A program made the position numbers and the translations under genes. Source: an uncultured Collinsella sp. (lineage in GTDB: Bacteria > Actinomycetota > Coriobacteriia > Coriobacteriales > Coriobacteriaceae). From it: 64,000 nucleotides of DNA. Numbering within the stretch: position 1 is the stretch's first letter; the number at the start of each line of letters is the position of its first letter. The DNA lies in contig CAUFMG010000002.1 in the NCBI GenBank assembly GCA_959026725.1, forward strand, positions 124,001 through 188,000, written 5' to 3'. Under the pieces are notes generated by a model. It worked only from the letters and a program-made list of their open reading frames with translations, was not told the DNA's origin and made no database searches. This document shows, one piece after another, positions 1-8,132 of the stretch.

Positions 1-1254
1 TTTAGCTTTATCGGCGACGTGTGCGGGCGTTGCGTCGTCAAGCCGCACGAGAGCCGCGAGCACGTGCGCTCCGTCAAGATTGACCGCATCCTGACAGGTC
101 GTTACACAGCCATTCCGGCGTTTCTGGTGATCATGGGCCTCGTCTTTTGGCTGACGTTTGGCGTGATCGGCGCGGCGTTGCAGGGACTCATGGAGGACGG
201 TATCGCTGCCATCATCGCCTCGGCCGATGCGGGCCTCAAGGCGTTCGGTACCAACGACGTGGTGCGCTCGCTGGCTGTCGACGGCGTGCTTACGGGCGTG
301 GGCAGTGTGCTGACCTTCCTGCCGATTATCGTCGTGCTCTTTTTGTTCCTCTCCATTCTGGAAGACTCCGGATACATGGCGCGCGTGGCCTTTGTCATGG
401 ATAAGGTGTTGCGTCGCTTTGGCCTGTCGGGCCGCAGTTTCGTGCCCATGCTCGTCGGTTTTGGCTGCACCGTGCCGGCTATCATGTCGACCCGTACGCT
501 CCCATCCGAGCACGACCGCAAGATGACGGTCATGCTCACGCCGTTTATGAGCTGCTCAGCCAAGCTGCCGGTTTACGGCTTGCTGTGCGGGGCGTTTTTC
601 CCGCAGGCGACGGTTCCCGCCATGGTCTCGCTCTATCTGATCGGTATCGTGGTCGGCTGCGTCGCGGCTTTGGTGCTCAACCGCACGGCATTTAAGGGCG
701 ACCCGGTGCCGTTTATCATGGAGCTCCCCAATTACCGCCTGCCGAGCGTCAAGACGACGGTGATGCTGGCATGGGATAAGGCCAAGGACTTCATCACCAA
801 GGCCTTTACCATTATCTTTGCCGCTACGGTGGTCATCTGGTTCCTGCAGACGTTCGATATCCGCTTTAACGTGGTCGCCGACCAGTCGCAAAGCCTGCTT
901 GCGGGCCTCGGCAGCATCATCGCGCCGGTGTTGGCCCCGCTCGGTTTTGGTGACTGGCGCGCATCCACGGCGCTCGTCACCGGACTTATTGCCAAAGAGA
1001 GCGTCATCTCGACCCTCACCGTGCTTTTGGGTGCTACGTCGCCCGCGGCACTGTCGACCATGTTTTCGCCGTTCACCGCCTACGTGTTCTTGGTCTTTAC
1101 GTTGCTGTACCCGCCTTGTGTGGCGGCAATCGGCGCCGTCAAGAGCGAGTTGGGCGCGCGCTATGCCGTGGCCGTATTCGCGTTTCAGGTCGCCGTTGCC
1201 TGGATCGTGGCGTTTGTCGTGCATTCGGCGGGCATATTGCTGGGGTTGGCTTAG
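1..1254 (+). CDS. feoB: Ferrous iron transport protein B, C-terminal membrane part (5' end outside window)
   Basis: The reading frame is open from base 1, so the N-terminal GTPase domain lies upstream of the window. What remains is the polytopic core of FeoB, the inner-membrane Fe(II) importer. Two family gate motifs are visible: GFGCTVPAIMSTR followed by FMSCSAKLPVYGLL, each with the conserved Cys in a Gly/Cys-rich helix. Later LIAKESVISTL and a PPCVAAIGAVKSE segment match the usual FeoB C-terminus. About eight hydrophobic segments can be seen. No FeoC-like gene follows. A hairpin at 1296-1329 probably ends the transcript. Identification is firm; the true start and GTPase motifs cannot be seen. 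Confidence 0.95.
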   Translation, partial: FSFIGDVCGRCVVKPHESREHVRSVKIDRILTGRYTAIPAFLVIMGLVFWLTFGVIGAALQGLMEDGIAAIIASADAGLKAFGTNDVVRSLAVDGVLTGVGSVLTFLPIIVVLFLFLSILEDSGYMARVAFVMDKVLRRFGLSGRSFVPMLVGFGCTVPAIMSTRTLPSEHDRKMTVMLTPFMSCSAKLPVYGLLCGAFFPQATVPAMVSLYLIGIVVGCVAALVLNRTAFKGDPVPFIMELPNYRLPSVKTTVMLAWDKAKDFITKAFTIIFAATVVIWFLQTFDIRFNVVADQSQSLLAGLGSIIAPVLAPLGFGDWRASTALVTGLIAKESVISTLTVLLGATSPAALSTMFSPFTAYVFLVFTLLYPPCVAAIGAVKSELGARYAVAVFAFQVAVAWIVAFVVHSAGILLGLA

Positions 1255-1295
1255 TTATGAATTGACGGCGCAACCTCTGTGTATCGAATTGTTTT

Positions 1296-1329
1296 CGGCC
1301 CCGCTTCTGTACTGACGGATGCGGGGCCG
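1296..1329 (+). terminator. Hairpin after feoB
   Basis: A 9-bp perfect stem (CGGCCCCGC at 1296-1304, GCGGGGCCG at 1321-1329) with a 16-nt loop lies 41 nt after the feoB stop. It lacks a clean T tract (TTGCTATATAAT follows), so termination may be weak. Confidence 0.5.
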
Positions 1330-1341
1330 TTGCTATATAAT
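1312..1341 (+). promoter_or_regulatory. Candidate promoter of the MFS gene
   Basis: A perfect -10 hexamer TATAAT at 1336-1341 is preceded, 18 bp away, by CTGACG at 1312-1317 (4 of 6 matches to TTGACA). It lies 33 bp before the ATG at 1375 and overlaps the right arm of the feoB hairpin. Confidence 0.4.
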
Positions 1342-1374
1342 CGCCTCCGCTCAAAACGATTGGAGACGTTATAT

Positions 1375-2571
1375 ATGACTCAGACAAGGCAAGACGGCAT
1401 CACGCTCAAGCAATGGCTCCCACTCGTCGGTCTCACCTGCTGTGCGTTCGTGTTCAACACGTCGGAGTTTATGCCCATCGGCCTTTTGACTGATATCGCC
1501 GCGTCGTTCTCGCTCACCGAGGCCCAGGCGGGCATCATGATCTCGGTCTATGCCTGGGGCGTCATGCTGCTGTCGTTGCCACTCATGGTGTTCGCTTCGC
1601 GTTTCGAGTTCAAGCGGATGCTGCTGGGCGTGCTTGCCGTGTTCTCGCTGGGCCAGTTCCTGTCCGCCTTGGCGCCGACCTATCCCATCTTAGTCTGCGC
1701 GCGCCTGGTGGTTGCCTGCGCGCACGCCGTGTTCTGGTCGGTCGCCTCGATCATGGCGTCGCGCCTGGTTGACACACGCCACGGGGCGCTCGCTATCAGC
1801 ATGATCGCCACGGGCTCGTCCATCGCGCAGATCTTTGGCCTGCCTCTCGGTCGCGCCATTGGCTTGGCCGTGGGCTGGCGCATGACGTTTGCCGTGGTCG
1901 GGGGCCTCTCAGCCATCGCGGTCGTCTACCAGGCAGCGGTGTTCCCGGCCATGCCGGCGGGTGAGCGCTTTACCGTCAAACAGCTGCCCGAGCTGCTCAA
2001 GAACCCGCTCCTCATCGCGCTCTACGCAGTCACGGTCTTCATGGCGACCGGCTATTACGCAAGCTACAGCTATATCGAGCCCTTCCTGGCGCAGGTCGCG
2101 CACGTCGATGCGGGCGCCATCACCATGACGCTGACGGCGTTTGGCTGTTCCGGCTTGGTGGGCAGCTGGCTGTTCAGCCGCCTGTTCGACGGGCACCGTT
2201 TTCCGTTCCTTGCTATCACGCTCTCCGGCGTGCCGGTGGCCCTGCTGCTCATGGGGCCGGCCGCATCGTCGCTCGTGACAGTGCTTGCCGTCTGCGCACT
2301 GTGGGGTTGCTGCGCCACGGCCTTTAACGTGGCGTTTCAGGCCGAGCTCATCAAGCACACGCCGGCAGATTCGTCGGCCGTCGCCATGTCGATCTTCTCG
2401 GGCCTGTTTAACCTCGGTATTGGCACGGGCACCGCAATCGGCGGTGCCGTGGTTTCGGGTCCCGGTATCGCTTGGATCGGCTTCGCGGGCGGGGCGATTG
2501 CCGTCGTGGGCGTCATCCTCGCCATCACGGTGATGTTCCCAGCCATCCGCCGCGCAAAGCCCGTCGCCTAG
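1375..2571 (+). CDS. MFS transporter, DHA1/sugar-efflux (SotB-like) type
   Basis: Twelve-helix major facilitator of about 398 residues. The opening (LPLVGLTCCAFVFNTSEFMP, then GLLTDIAASF) is characteristic of the SotB/YdeA arabinose-export and related drug:H+ antiporter-1 proteins, with a short basic loop (SRFEFKR) between helices 2 and 3 and FGLPLGRAIG in helix 5. The start at 1375 is chosen because GGAG lies at 1362-1365 and because the open frame upstream would run through the terminator and promoter. Substrate cannot be read from sequence; sugar or drug efflux are both possible. It is monocistronic: the next gene is 154 bp away, across a dispersed palindrome. Confidence 0.85.
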   Translation: MTQTRQDGITLKQWLPLVGLTCCAFVFNTSEFMPIGLLTDIAASFSLTEAQAGIMISVYAWGVMLLSLPLMVFASRFEFKRMLLGVLAVFSLGQFLSALAPTYPILVCARLVVACAHAVFWSVASIMASRLVDTRHGALAISMIATGSSIAQIFGLPLGRAIGLAVGWRMTFAVVGGLSAIAVVYQAAVFPAMPAGERFTVKQLPELLKNPLLIALYAVTVFMATGYYASYSYIEPFLAQVAHVDAGAITMTLTAFGCSGLVGSWLFSRLFDGHRFPFLAITLSGVPVALLLMGPAASSLVTVLAVCALWGCCATAFNVAFQAELIKHTPADSSAVAMSIFSGLFNLGIGTGTAIGGAVVSGPGIAWIGFAGGAIAVVGVILAITVMFPAIRRAKPVA

Positions 2572-2587
2572 CCACATCCTCCTCATC

Positions 2588-2655
2588 AGTTGCGGTGAAA
2601 TACGGACTGCTGGGCCCAATAAACCCGGCAAACAGTCCCTATTCCACCGCAACTT
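2588..2655. repeat. Dispersed palindromic repeat, family 2, copy 1
   Basis: Inverted repeat whose arms read AGTTGCGGTGAAATA at the left and TATTCCACCGCAACT at the right, about 22 bp per arm with few mismatches, around a 23-nt centre. A second copy with the same arms and a different centre is at 43287-43355. It sits between two genes transcribed in the same direction and could act as a stem in RNA or be a small non-autonomous mobile unit. Confidence 0.8.
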
Positions 2656-2725
2656 ATTTTGGGGGAGGGGATGCACGGCAGGCATACAATGGATGTCGTT
2701 GTGTTGAGCTTACCGGGAGGCTGTT

Positions 2726-4102
2726 ATGTGGGCATACGAGACGACGTTCTATCAGATCTATCCGCTGGGCTTTTGCGGGGCTCCGCGCGAAAACGCCGCG
2801 CCCGTTGCCGAGGATGAGCTCGCCCAGGCTGCCAACGCCGCGCCCAACCCCGATGCTCCTATCATGAAGGTCGCCCAATGGGCCGACTACATGCAGGAAC
2901 TCGGCGTTGGCGCTGTGCTCATCAACCCACCGCTCGAATCTGATAGCCACGGCTACGATACACGCAGCCTGCGCCATATCGACCGTCGCCTGGGTGGGGA
3001 CGCCGACTTTGCCGCCGTATGCGACACGCTGCATGCCCATGGCATCCGCGTGGTGCTCGATGCCGTCTTCAACCACGTCGGCCGCGGTTTTTGGGCCTTC
3101 CGCGATGTGCAGGAGCGCAAGTGGGACTCGCCGTACAAGGACTGGTTCCACATTGGCTTTGACGGCGATTCCTGCTATGGCGATGGCTTTTGGTACGAGG
3201 GCTGGGAAGGCCATTTTGAGCTTGTGAAGCTCAACCTGCAAAATCCCGCTGTGGTCGATTACCTGCTCGAGTCCGTGCGCCGCTGGGCCGAGGTCTTTGG
3301 CGTCGACGGCCTGCGCCTGGACGTTGCCTATATGCTCGACCGCGACTTTATGCGACGCCTGCACGTCTTTACCCGTGAGCTCAAGCCCGACTTTGTGCTG
3401 ATCGGCGAGACGCTCCACGGCGACTACAACCAAATCGTCAACGACGAGATGCTCGACTCCTGCACCAACTACGAGTGCTACAAGGGCCTGTACTCCAGCT
3501 TTAACTCGGTCAACATGTTCGAGATCGCCCATTCGCTGCACCGCCAGTTTGGCGGCGATCCGTGGTGCATCTACCGCGGCAAACATCTGCTGTCGTTTGT
3601 CGACAACCACGATGTGCCGCGCCTGGCAAGTATCCTCACCGACAAGTCGTGTCTGCGTCCCGCCTACGGCATGCTCTTTGGCATGCCGGGCATCCCGTGC
3701 GTCTACTATGGCAGCGAGTGGGGAATTGCCGGCGAAAAGGGTGGCCCCGATGGCGACTGGGCGCTGCGACCTGCGCTCAATGAGCCTGCGCCCAACGAGC
3801 TGACGGCGTTCATCACGCAGCTTGCGCACCTTCGCTCGGCCGACGACGCGGCGGCCCGTGCTCTCAACTACGGTGCCTATCGCAACGTGGTGATCCAGAA
3901 CAAGCAGCTGCTGTTCGAGCGCGCCTGCGATGACGCGACGGTGCTCGTGGCGGTGAACGCCGTGGACGAGCCTTACACCTTTGGCGCCGGCGAGCTCAAC
4001 GGCTCTTTTGTCGATTTGCTTGCCGACGGTGTGCTCACGGTCGAGCTGACGGGCACCCTCGAGCTTGCGCCCTACGAGGTGCGTTATCTGCTGAGGGCCT
4101 AG
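2726..4102 (+). CDS. Glycoside hydrolase family 13 (alpha-amylase family) enzyme
   Basis: A 458-residue intracellular (no signal peptide) GH13 enzyme acting on alpha-glucosides. The four conserved regions are present: DAVFNH starting at residue 112, GLRLDVA with the nucleophile Asp199, LIGETL with the acid/base Glu228, and FVDNHD with His295-Asp296. The N-terminus MWAYETTFYQIYPLGF is the usual first strand. A small beta domain follows from about residue 370, ending LAPYEVRYLL. GGGAGG at 2715-2720 supports the start. Exact specificity (neopullulanase, cyclomaltodextrinase-like or oligo-glucosidase) is not resolved. The next gene starts 4 nt after its stop, so the two are probably co-transcribed. 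Confidence 0.9.
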   Translation: MWAYETTFYQIYPLGFCGAPRENAAPVAEDELAQAANAAPNPDAPIMKVAQWADYMQELGVGAVLINPPLESDSHGYDTRSLRHIDRRLGGDADFAAVCDTLHAHGIRVVLDAVFNHVGRGFWAFRDVQERKWDSPYKDWFHIGFDGDSCYGDGFWYEGWEGHFELVKLNLQNPAVVDYLLESVRRWAEVFGVDGLRLDVAYMLDRDFMRRLHVFTRELKPDFVLIGETLHGDYNQIVNDEMLDSCTNYECYKGLYSSFNSVNMFEIAHSLHRQFGGDPWCIYRGKHLLSFVDNHDVPRLASILTDKSCLRPAYGMLFGMPGIPCVYYGSEWGIAGEKGGPDGDWALRPALNEPAPNELTAFITQLAHLRSADDAAARALNYGAYRNVVIQNKQLLFERACDDATVLVAVNAVDEPYTFGAGELNGSFVDLLADGVLTVELTGTLELAPYEVRYLLRA

Positions 4103-4105
4103 GCC

Positions 4106-4669
4106 ATGGCAACGTCTGACGAGGGCTATCAACATATTGAGCATGGGTTTGAGCCCGTGTTTGACGAGCGTTCGCGCGTTTTGGTGCTCGGGTCGTTTCC
4201 CTCGGTGCTTTCGCGCGCCAATGCCTTTTATTACGGCAACCCTCAGAATCGCTTTTGGCGCGTGATGACCATGTGCCTCGGTATGCCTGTGCCGCCCAAC
4301 GAGGGCGATCCTTTGGCAAGCGGTGAGCCCGCGACGCTCGATGCCTCCATTGCCGCCAAGCGGGCCATGCTGCTGGACGGCGGCGTGGCCCTGTGGGATG
4401 CAATTGAGAGCTGCGACATTAAGGGCTCGAGCGACGCGAGCATCCGCAACGTTGTGCCGGCACATATCGAGCGCATTACCGATGCCGCGCCGATCGAGGT
4501 CGTTGTCTGTAACGGCGGTACGGCAGGGCGACTCTACAAACGCTACTTGCAAGATCGGACGGGGCTGCCCGCCATCGTCCTGCCCTCGACAAGTCCTGCC
4601 AATGCCGCCTGGCGCCTGAAACGTCTTGTTGAGCGTTGGCGCGAAGCCGTTGACTGGGCTGTTATTTAA
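4106..4669 (+). CDS. DNA-deoxyinosine (hypoxanthine-DNA) glycosylase, UDG superfamily
   Basis: A 187-residue protein of the uracil-DNA-glycosylase fold, matching the hypoxanthine-DNA glycosylase family (UDG family 6) that removes deaminated adenine. The first active-site motif is LVLGSFPS followed by FYYGNPQNRFW (about residues 28-51), and the second is LPSTSPANA near residue 153. It lacks the classic family-1 water-activating motif, as expected. It begins 3 nt after the GH13 gene and ends one base from the stop of a convergent minus-strand gene, so there is no room for a terminator between them. Confidence 0.85.
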   Translation: MATSDEGYQHIEHGFEPVFDERSRVLVLGSFPSVLSRANAFYYGNPQNRFWRVMTMCLGMPVPPNEGDPLASGEPATLDASIAAKRAMLLDGGVALWDAIESCDIKGSSDASIRNVVPAHIERITDAAPIEVVVCNGGTAGRLYKRYLQDRTGLPAIVLPSTSPANAAWRLKRLVERWREAVDWAVI

Positions 4670-4670
4670 T

Positions 4671-5333
4671 TTAGATTTTTGTTTGAGCGTGGGCGCCCAG
4701 ACGTTTCAGAACGCCTCGCCAGATCGGCGCGGGCACGGCTGGCTCGGCGCAAACCATGCCGTCGGCGTCGACGTTGGCGGCATTGCCGCCGCCAAGTCGC
4801 TGTGCATGCTCGACGGAGCAGCCCATGCGCACAGCGCCCACAAGCTTATCCATCGCTTCCGAAAACGGTCGCCGCAAGAGTCCCATGCGCGGAGAGCGAC
4901 GAAGCGCTGCGATGCCGCCGCCGGAACAGATGACAACGCCGCCACACCACAATTGGTCATGGTGCTCACATGCCTTGTGCAGACGAACGGCGGTCCCGCG
5001 CGCCTGCTCAGTGCCCTCTTGTGCGGCTCGAATCGCGGCATAGACACGCGTTCCCGTACTGCCAAAGCGCTCAAGCGCCTGCTCGATAGCAGTCAACGTC
5101 TCATCGTCAGCCACATCTTCAATGGCCAGCACGATGCCATCGGCAACGCCGTCGACATTATCCGCCTTCAAGTCAACCGGGTGGGGGAGTACGGTGCCGG
5201 AAAACCGGGCATAGGCGGCGATGGCATCCTGCAGGTCCCAGAGCAAAAACTCAAGATCGGCGCTATTGGGAATGCTGATATACGCAATGGTTTGCAACGT
5301 TTTTGGTACATCGCCGCGTGCGGTCGTCTCCAT
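4671..5333 (-). CDS. Unrecognised protein, possibly flavodoxin-like
   Basis: A 220-residue protein I do not recognise with confidence. AAAGGAGG lies just upstream of the ATG on the minus strand, and codon use resembles the neighbours, so it looks real. The N-terminus (TLQTIAYISIPNSADLEFLLWDL) and middle (GGVVICSGGGIAALRRSP, then GLLRRPFSEAMDKLVGAV) recall the glycine-rich loops and alternating strands of flavodoxin/NAD(P)H-oxidoreductase folds, but this is only a pattern impression. No signal peptide or membrane helix. It converges on the glycosylase gene with a single base between stops and diverges from the aminotransferase gene. Confidence 0.6.
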   Translation of the reverse strand: METTARGDVPKTLQTIAYISIPNSADLEFLLWDLQDAIAAYARFSGTVLPHPVDLKADNVDGVADGIVLAIEDVADDETLTAIEQALERFGSTGTRVYAAIRAAQEGTEQARGTAVRLHKACEHHDQLWCGGVVICSGGGIAALRRSPRMGLLRRPFSEAMDKLVGAVRMGCSVEHAQRLGGGNAANVDADGMVCAEPAVPAPIWRGVLKRLGAHAQTKI

Positions 5334-5426
5334 GCCGCCTCCTTTCCGGTTGGTTTCCGTTTAGGTTACACCGTCTGGCGGCGCCTCGCCGCGCTATCCT
5401 AGTGCAACCCTTACGAAAGGAACGCC

Positions 5427-6563
5427 ATGCGACTGCCCATGAATACCTCGCTTGCCACGCTCAAGCCCTCCGGTATCCGCCGGATCAACGCGCTCGCTGC
5501 CCAGCACCCGGGGTGCATCGCGCTTGCGCTTGGCGAGCCCGATTTTCCCACGCCCGATGTGATTAGTGCCGAGGTGACCGCCGCACTGGACCGCGGTGAC
5601 ACGCACTATCCGCCCAACAACGGTCGCCCCGCCCTGCGTGAGGCGTTGTCTGCCTACATGGGGGGCGCGGGCCTTACGTTTTCCGCCGACGAGGTCATCC
5701 TGACCGACGGCGCGACCGAGGCCCTGTCGGCAACATTCATGGCCATGCTCAACCCCGGCGATGAGGTCATTATTCCCACGCCGGCCTTTGGCCTGTACGA
5801 GAGCATCGTCGTGGCCAACCACGCCAAAGCAGTCTTTTTGGATACGGAGCCTGCGCAATTTCAGATCGATGAGGAAGCGCTTCGTGCCTGCGTGACACCG
5901 GCGACCAAGGCCATCGTCATCTGCTCGCCCAACAATCCTACGGGCTGTATCCTCAACGCGGCTTCGCTCGACGCCGTGGCGCACGTGGCGGAGCAGATGG
6001 GCATCTACGTGGTCTGCGACGACGTATACAACCGCCTGGTCTATGTGGATGGCTACGAGCGCTTCGCCCAGCGACACCCGGAGCTGCGCGAGCAGACGGT
6101 CGTCATCGAGAGCTTCTCCAAGCCCTGGGCTATGACCGGCTGGCGCCTGGGTTGGCTCGCAGCCGCAGCCCCCGTCATCGCCGAGATCGCAAAAGCTCAC
6201 CAATACCTAGTATCGAGCGCCGTCTCCTTCGAGATGGACGCCGCAGCCCGAGCCCTCACCGTCGACCCCACCCCTATGCTCGAAGTCTACCGAGCTCGTC
6301 GCAAACGTGTACTCGCAGCCTTAAACGCCATGGGCCTCGACGTAGTGGAACCAGCCGGCGCCTTCTACGCCTTCCCCAGCATCAAGCAGTACGGCCTAAC
6401 CAGCGAAGACTTCTGCATCAAAGCCATCAAAGAAGCAAACGTAGCCCTAGTCCCGGGAGACTGTTTCGGCACCGAAGGCCACATCCGCTTAAGCTACTGC
6501 GTCTCCGACAAAGACCTAGACGAAGGCCTCCACCGCCTGTCCACCTTCATTTCGACCTTATAG
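5427..6563 (+). CDS. Class I/II pyridoxal-phosphate aminotransferase
   Basis: A 378-residue fold-type I PLP enzyme of the aspartate/aromatic aminotransferase group. Visible signatures are LGEPDFPTP near the N-terminus, YPPNNGRPALREA, the cofactor-binding TDGATEAL, SPNNPTG, and SFSKPWAMTGWRLGW where Lys232 forms the Schiff base; Arg in HIRLSYC binds the substrate carboxylate. AAAGGA at 5415-5420 supports the ATG at 5427. Amino-acid specificity is not decidable. From about base 6180 the codon choice shifts toward CTA, TTA and AAA, unlike the first two thirds of the gene. Confidence 0.9.
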   Translation: MRLPMNTSLATLKPSGIRRINALAAQHPGCIALALGEPDFPTPDVISAEVTAALDRGDTHYPPNNGRPALREALSAYMGGAGLTFSADEVILTDGATEALSATFMAMLNPGDEVIIPTPAFGLYESIVVANHAKAVFLDTEPAQFQIDEEALRACVTPATKAIVICSPNNPTGCILNAASLDAVAHVAEQMGIYVVCDDVYNRLVYVDGYERFAQRHPELREQTVVIESFSKPWAMTGWRLGWLAAAAPVIAEIAKAHQYLVSSAVSFEMDAAARALTVDPTPMLEVYRARRKRVLAALNAMGLDVVEPAGAFYAFPSIKQYGLTSEDFCIKAIKEANVALVPGDCFGTEGHIRLSYCVSDKDLDEGLHRLSTFISTL

Positions 6564-6660
6564 TCCTTAGGGACGCAACACATCAGCCCACCGACCCAAG
6601 CATTATGAGTGGGGCGCGCCGGCCAACGGCAACCCTGGCTGCCCCAAAGTCACCGCAGGC

Positions 6661-6788
6661 CGCGCCGCCAAAGGCCAGGCGCAAGCTTTTCGTAGATTCC
6701 GCACGAGCCGAAGAGCACTAAATGTGCTTTCCGAGCGAGCCCAGGACCTGACCGAGCGGAAACCTTGCGCCTGGCCTTCGGCGGCGCG
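6661..6788 (+). repeat. Structured intergenic element, copy D (divergent)
   Basis: Two 25-nt arms (6661-6685 and 6764-6788) form a long stem with one mismatch. Inside, the sequence keeps parts of the core seen in copies A-C: TTCCGCACG, then a hairpin GAGCAC TAAAT GTGC, then CAGGAC. The stem sequence is unrelated to that of the other copies. It lies between the aminotransferase stop and the rplJ promoter. Confidence 0.65.
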
Positions 6789-6825
6789 TGCCGGATGGTG
6801 GAATTGTGTGCAGCCCGGTTTTCCG

Positions 6826-6854
6826 TTGACCGACGCCGGGGTCCCCGCCATAAT
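6826..6854 (+). promoter_or_regulatory. rplJL promoter
   Basis: TTGACC at 6826-6831, a 17-bp spacer and CATAAT at 6849-6854 make a near-consensus housekeeping promoter, about 217 bp before the rplJ start. It leaves a long leader carrying an L10-binding structure and an attenuator. Confidence 0.7.
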
Positions 6855-6861
6855 ACTTTCG

Positions 6862-6956
6862 GTTCACGCACGAATCCGCTGCCAGAGACAGCCGGCGCAA
6901 ACGGGTCTTACCCGCGAGCTTAATGGGACTTCCCGCCAGCCGAGGTGGTCGAGTAG
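6862..6956 (+). promoter_or_regulatory. Ribosomal protein L10 leader (autoregulatory RNA)
   Basis: The transcribed leader contains the L10-leader hallmarks: an AGAGACAG segment near 6893, paired ACGGGTCTTACCCGC, then GCTTAATGGGACTTCCCGCC followed by AGCCGAGG. In bacteria L10 complexed with L12 binds such leaders to repress its own operon; in Bacillus this works by attenuation. The intrinsic terminator just downstream fits that mechanism here. Confidence 0.7.
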
Positions 6957-6968
6957 ATATGTCTTCTC

Positions 6969-7005
6969 GCCCCCGTCGCTCATGCAGCGCGGGGGCTTTC
7001 TTTTT
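6969..7005 (+). terminator. Attenuator before rplJ
   Basis: GCCCCCGTCGC (6969-6979) pairs with GCGCGGGGGC (6987-6996) with one bulged T and a 7-nt loop, followed by TTTCTTTTT. It is a strong intrinsic terminator inside the leader, 66 nt before the rplJ ATG. The left-arm sequence GCCCCCGTC recurs at 7012-7020. Confidence 0.8.
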
Positions 7006-7070
7006 GGACATGCCCCCGTCACGTCCTTGTGGCGGACCGTGCCCGGAAAGAATTTGAGGAGGTGTAATTC

Positions 7071-7592
7071 ATGCCCCAGCAGTACAAAATCGACAAGGTT
7101 GCAGAGATCGAGTCCCGTATCGCCGAGAACGCCGGTCTGTTCGTCGTCAACTACAACGGTCTGACGGTTAAGCAGGCTCAGGAGCTGCGTCATCAGCTTC
7201 GCGAGTGCGGCGCCGAGATGAAGGTCTACAAGAACAACCTGGTCAAGATCGCTCTCAAGAACCAGGAGCAGCCCGAGCTCGACGAGATTCTCGCCGGCCC
7301 CGTCGCTTATGTGTTCTACGAGTCCGAGCCGGTCGAGGCCGCTAAGGCCCTTAAGGACTTCTCCGCTAAGTCCAAGGGCGTCCTTGAGATCAAGGGCGGT
7401 ATCTCCGACGGCAAGGCCGTTTCCGCTGATGATGTTAAGGCTATCGCCGAGCTGCCCACCAAGGATCAGCTTCTCGGCCAGATCGCCGGTCTCATCTCCG
7501 GTTTCGCTCGCGACATCGCTGTCTGCGTCAACGGCGTTTCCTCTGGTCTCGCTCGTTCGATCCAGCAGGTCTCCGAGCAGAAGGCAGCCTAG
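7071..7592 (+). CDS. rplJ: 50S ribosomal protein L10
   Basis: A 173-residue L10, the base of the ribosomal stalk that carries L7/L12 dimers. The N-terminal fold is recognisable (FVVNYNGLTVKQAQELRHQL, then MKVYKNNLVKIAL), and the C-terminal alpha-helical L12-docking tail follows (LISGFARDIAVCVNGVSSGL). GAGGAGG precedes the ATG. It is first in the rplJ-rplL pair and is the likely ligand of the leader at 6862-6956. Length is normal for the family. Confidence 0.98.
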   Translation: MPQQYKIDKVAEIESRIAENAGLFVVNYNGLTVKQAQELRHQLRECGAEMKVYKNNLVKIALKNQEQPELDEILAGPVAYVFYESEPVEAAKALKDFSAKSKGVLEIKGGISDGKAVSADDVKAIAELPTKDQLLGQIAGLISGFARDIAVCVNGVSSGLARSIQQVSEQKAA

Positions 7593-7694
7593 TCGCTGTT
7601 TTCACCCGCGGCGGCAACGCCGCACCCCTGGCGCATTCGCGCCGTGTTTTAACTGATCTCCGTGCATCCGCACGGAAACCGAAAGGACTTAGAA

Positions 7695-8072
7695 ATGGCT
7701 AAGCTTACCACCGATGAGATCATCGATGCTCTTAAGGAAATGACCCTTCTCGAGGCTTCCGAGCTCGTCAAGGCTATCGAGGACACCTTCGGCGTTTCCG
7801 CCGCTGCTCCTGCCGCTGTTGTCGCCGCTCCCGCTGCTGGCGCTGCTGAGGCCGAGGAGAAGACCGAGTTTGACGTCGTGCTCGAGGGCTTCGGCGACAA
7901 CAAGATCCAGGTCATCAAGGCCGTCCGTGAGCTCACCAACCTTGGCCTGAAGGAGGCCAAGGAGGTCGTCGAGGGCGCTCCCAAGGCTGTTCTCGAGGGT
8001 GCCAAGAAGGAGGACGCCGAGGCTGCCAAGGAGAAGCTCGAGGCTGCTGGCGCTGCTGTCACCCTCAAGTAA
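7695..8072 (+). CDS. rplL: 50S ribosomal protein L7/L12
   Basis: A 125-residue stalk protein. The N-terminal dimerisation helix (TTDEIIDALKEMTLLEASEL), an Ala/Pro-rich hinge at about residues 35-50, and the C-terminal factor-binding domain (KTEFDVVLEGFGDNKIQVIK, then LGLKEAKEVVEGAPK) are all present. The start at 7695 follows GAAAGGA. It lies 102 bp after rplJ and is closed by a strong terminator. Confidence 0.98.
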   Translation: MAKLTTDEIIDALKEMTLLEASELVKAIEDTFGVSAAAPAAVVAAPAAGAAEAEEKTEFDVVLEGFGDNKIQVIKAVRELTNLGLKEAKEVVEGAPKAVLEGAKKEDAEAAKEKLEAAGAAVTLK

Positions 8073-8099
8073 TCAGGCTTTCTCGCCAGATTTCTTTGC

Positions 8100-8132
8100 A
8101 GACGGGGTTCGCATTGCGAGCCCCGTCTTTTT
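8100..8132 (+). terminator. rplJL terminator
   Basis: AGACGGGGTTCGC pairs with GCGAGCCCCGTCT around an ATT loop, followed by TTTTTTG; it starts 28 nt after the rplL stop. Confidence 0.9.
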
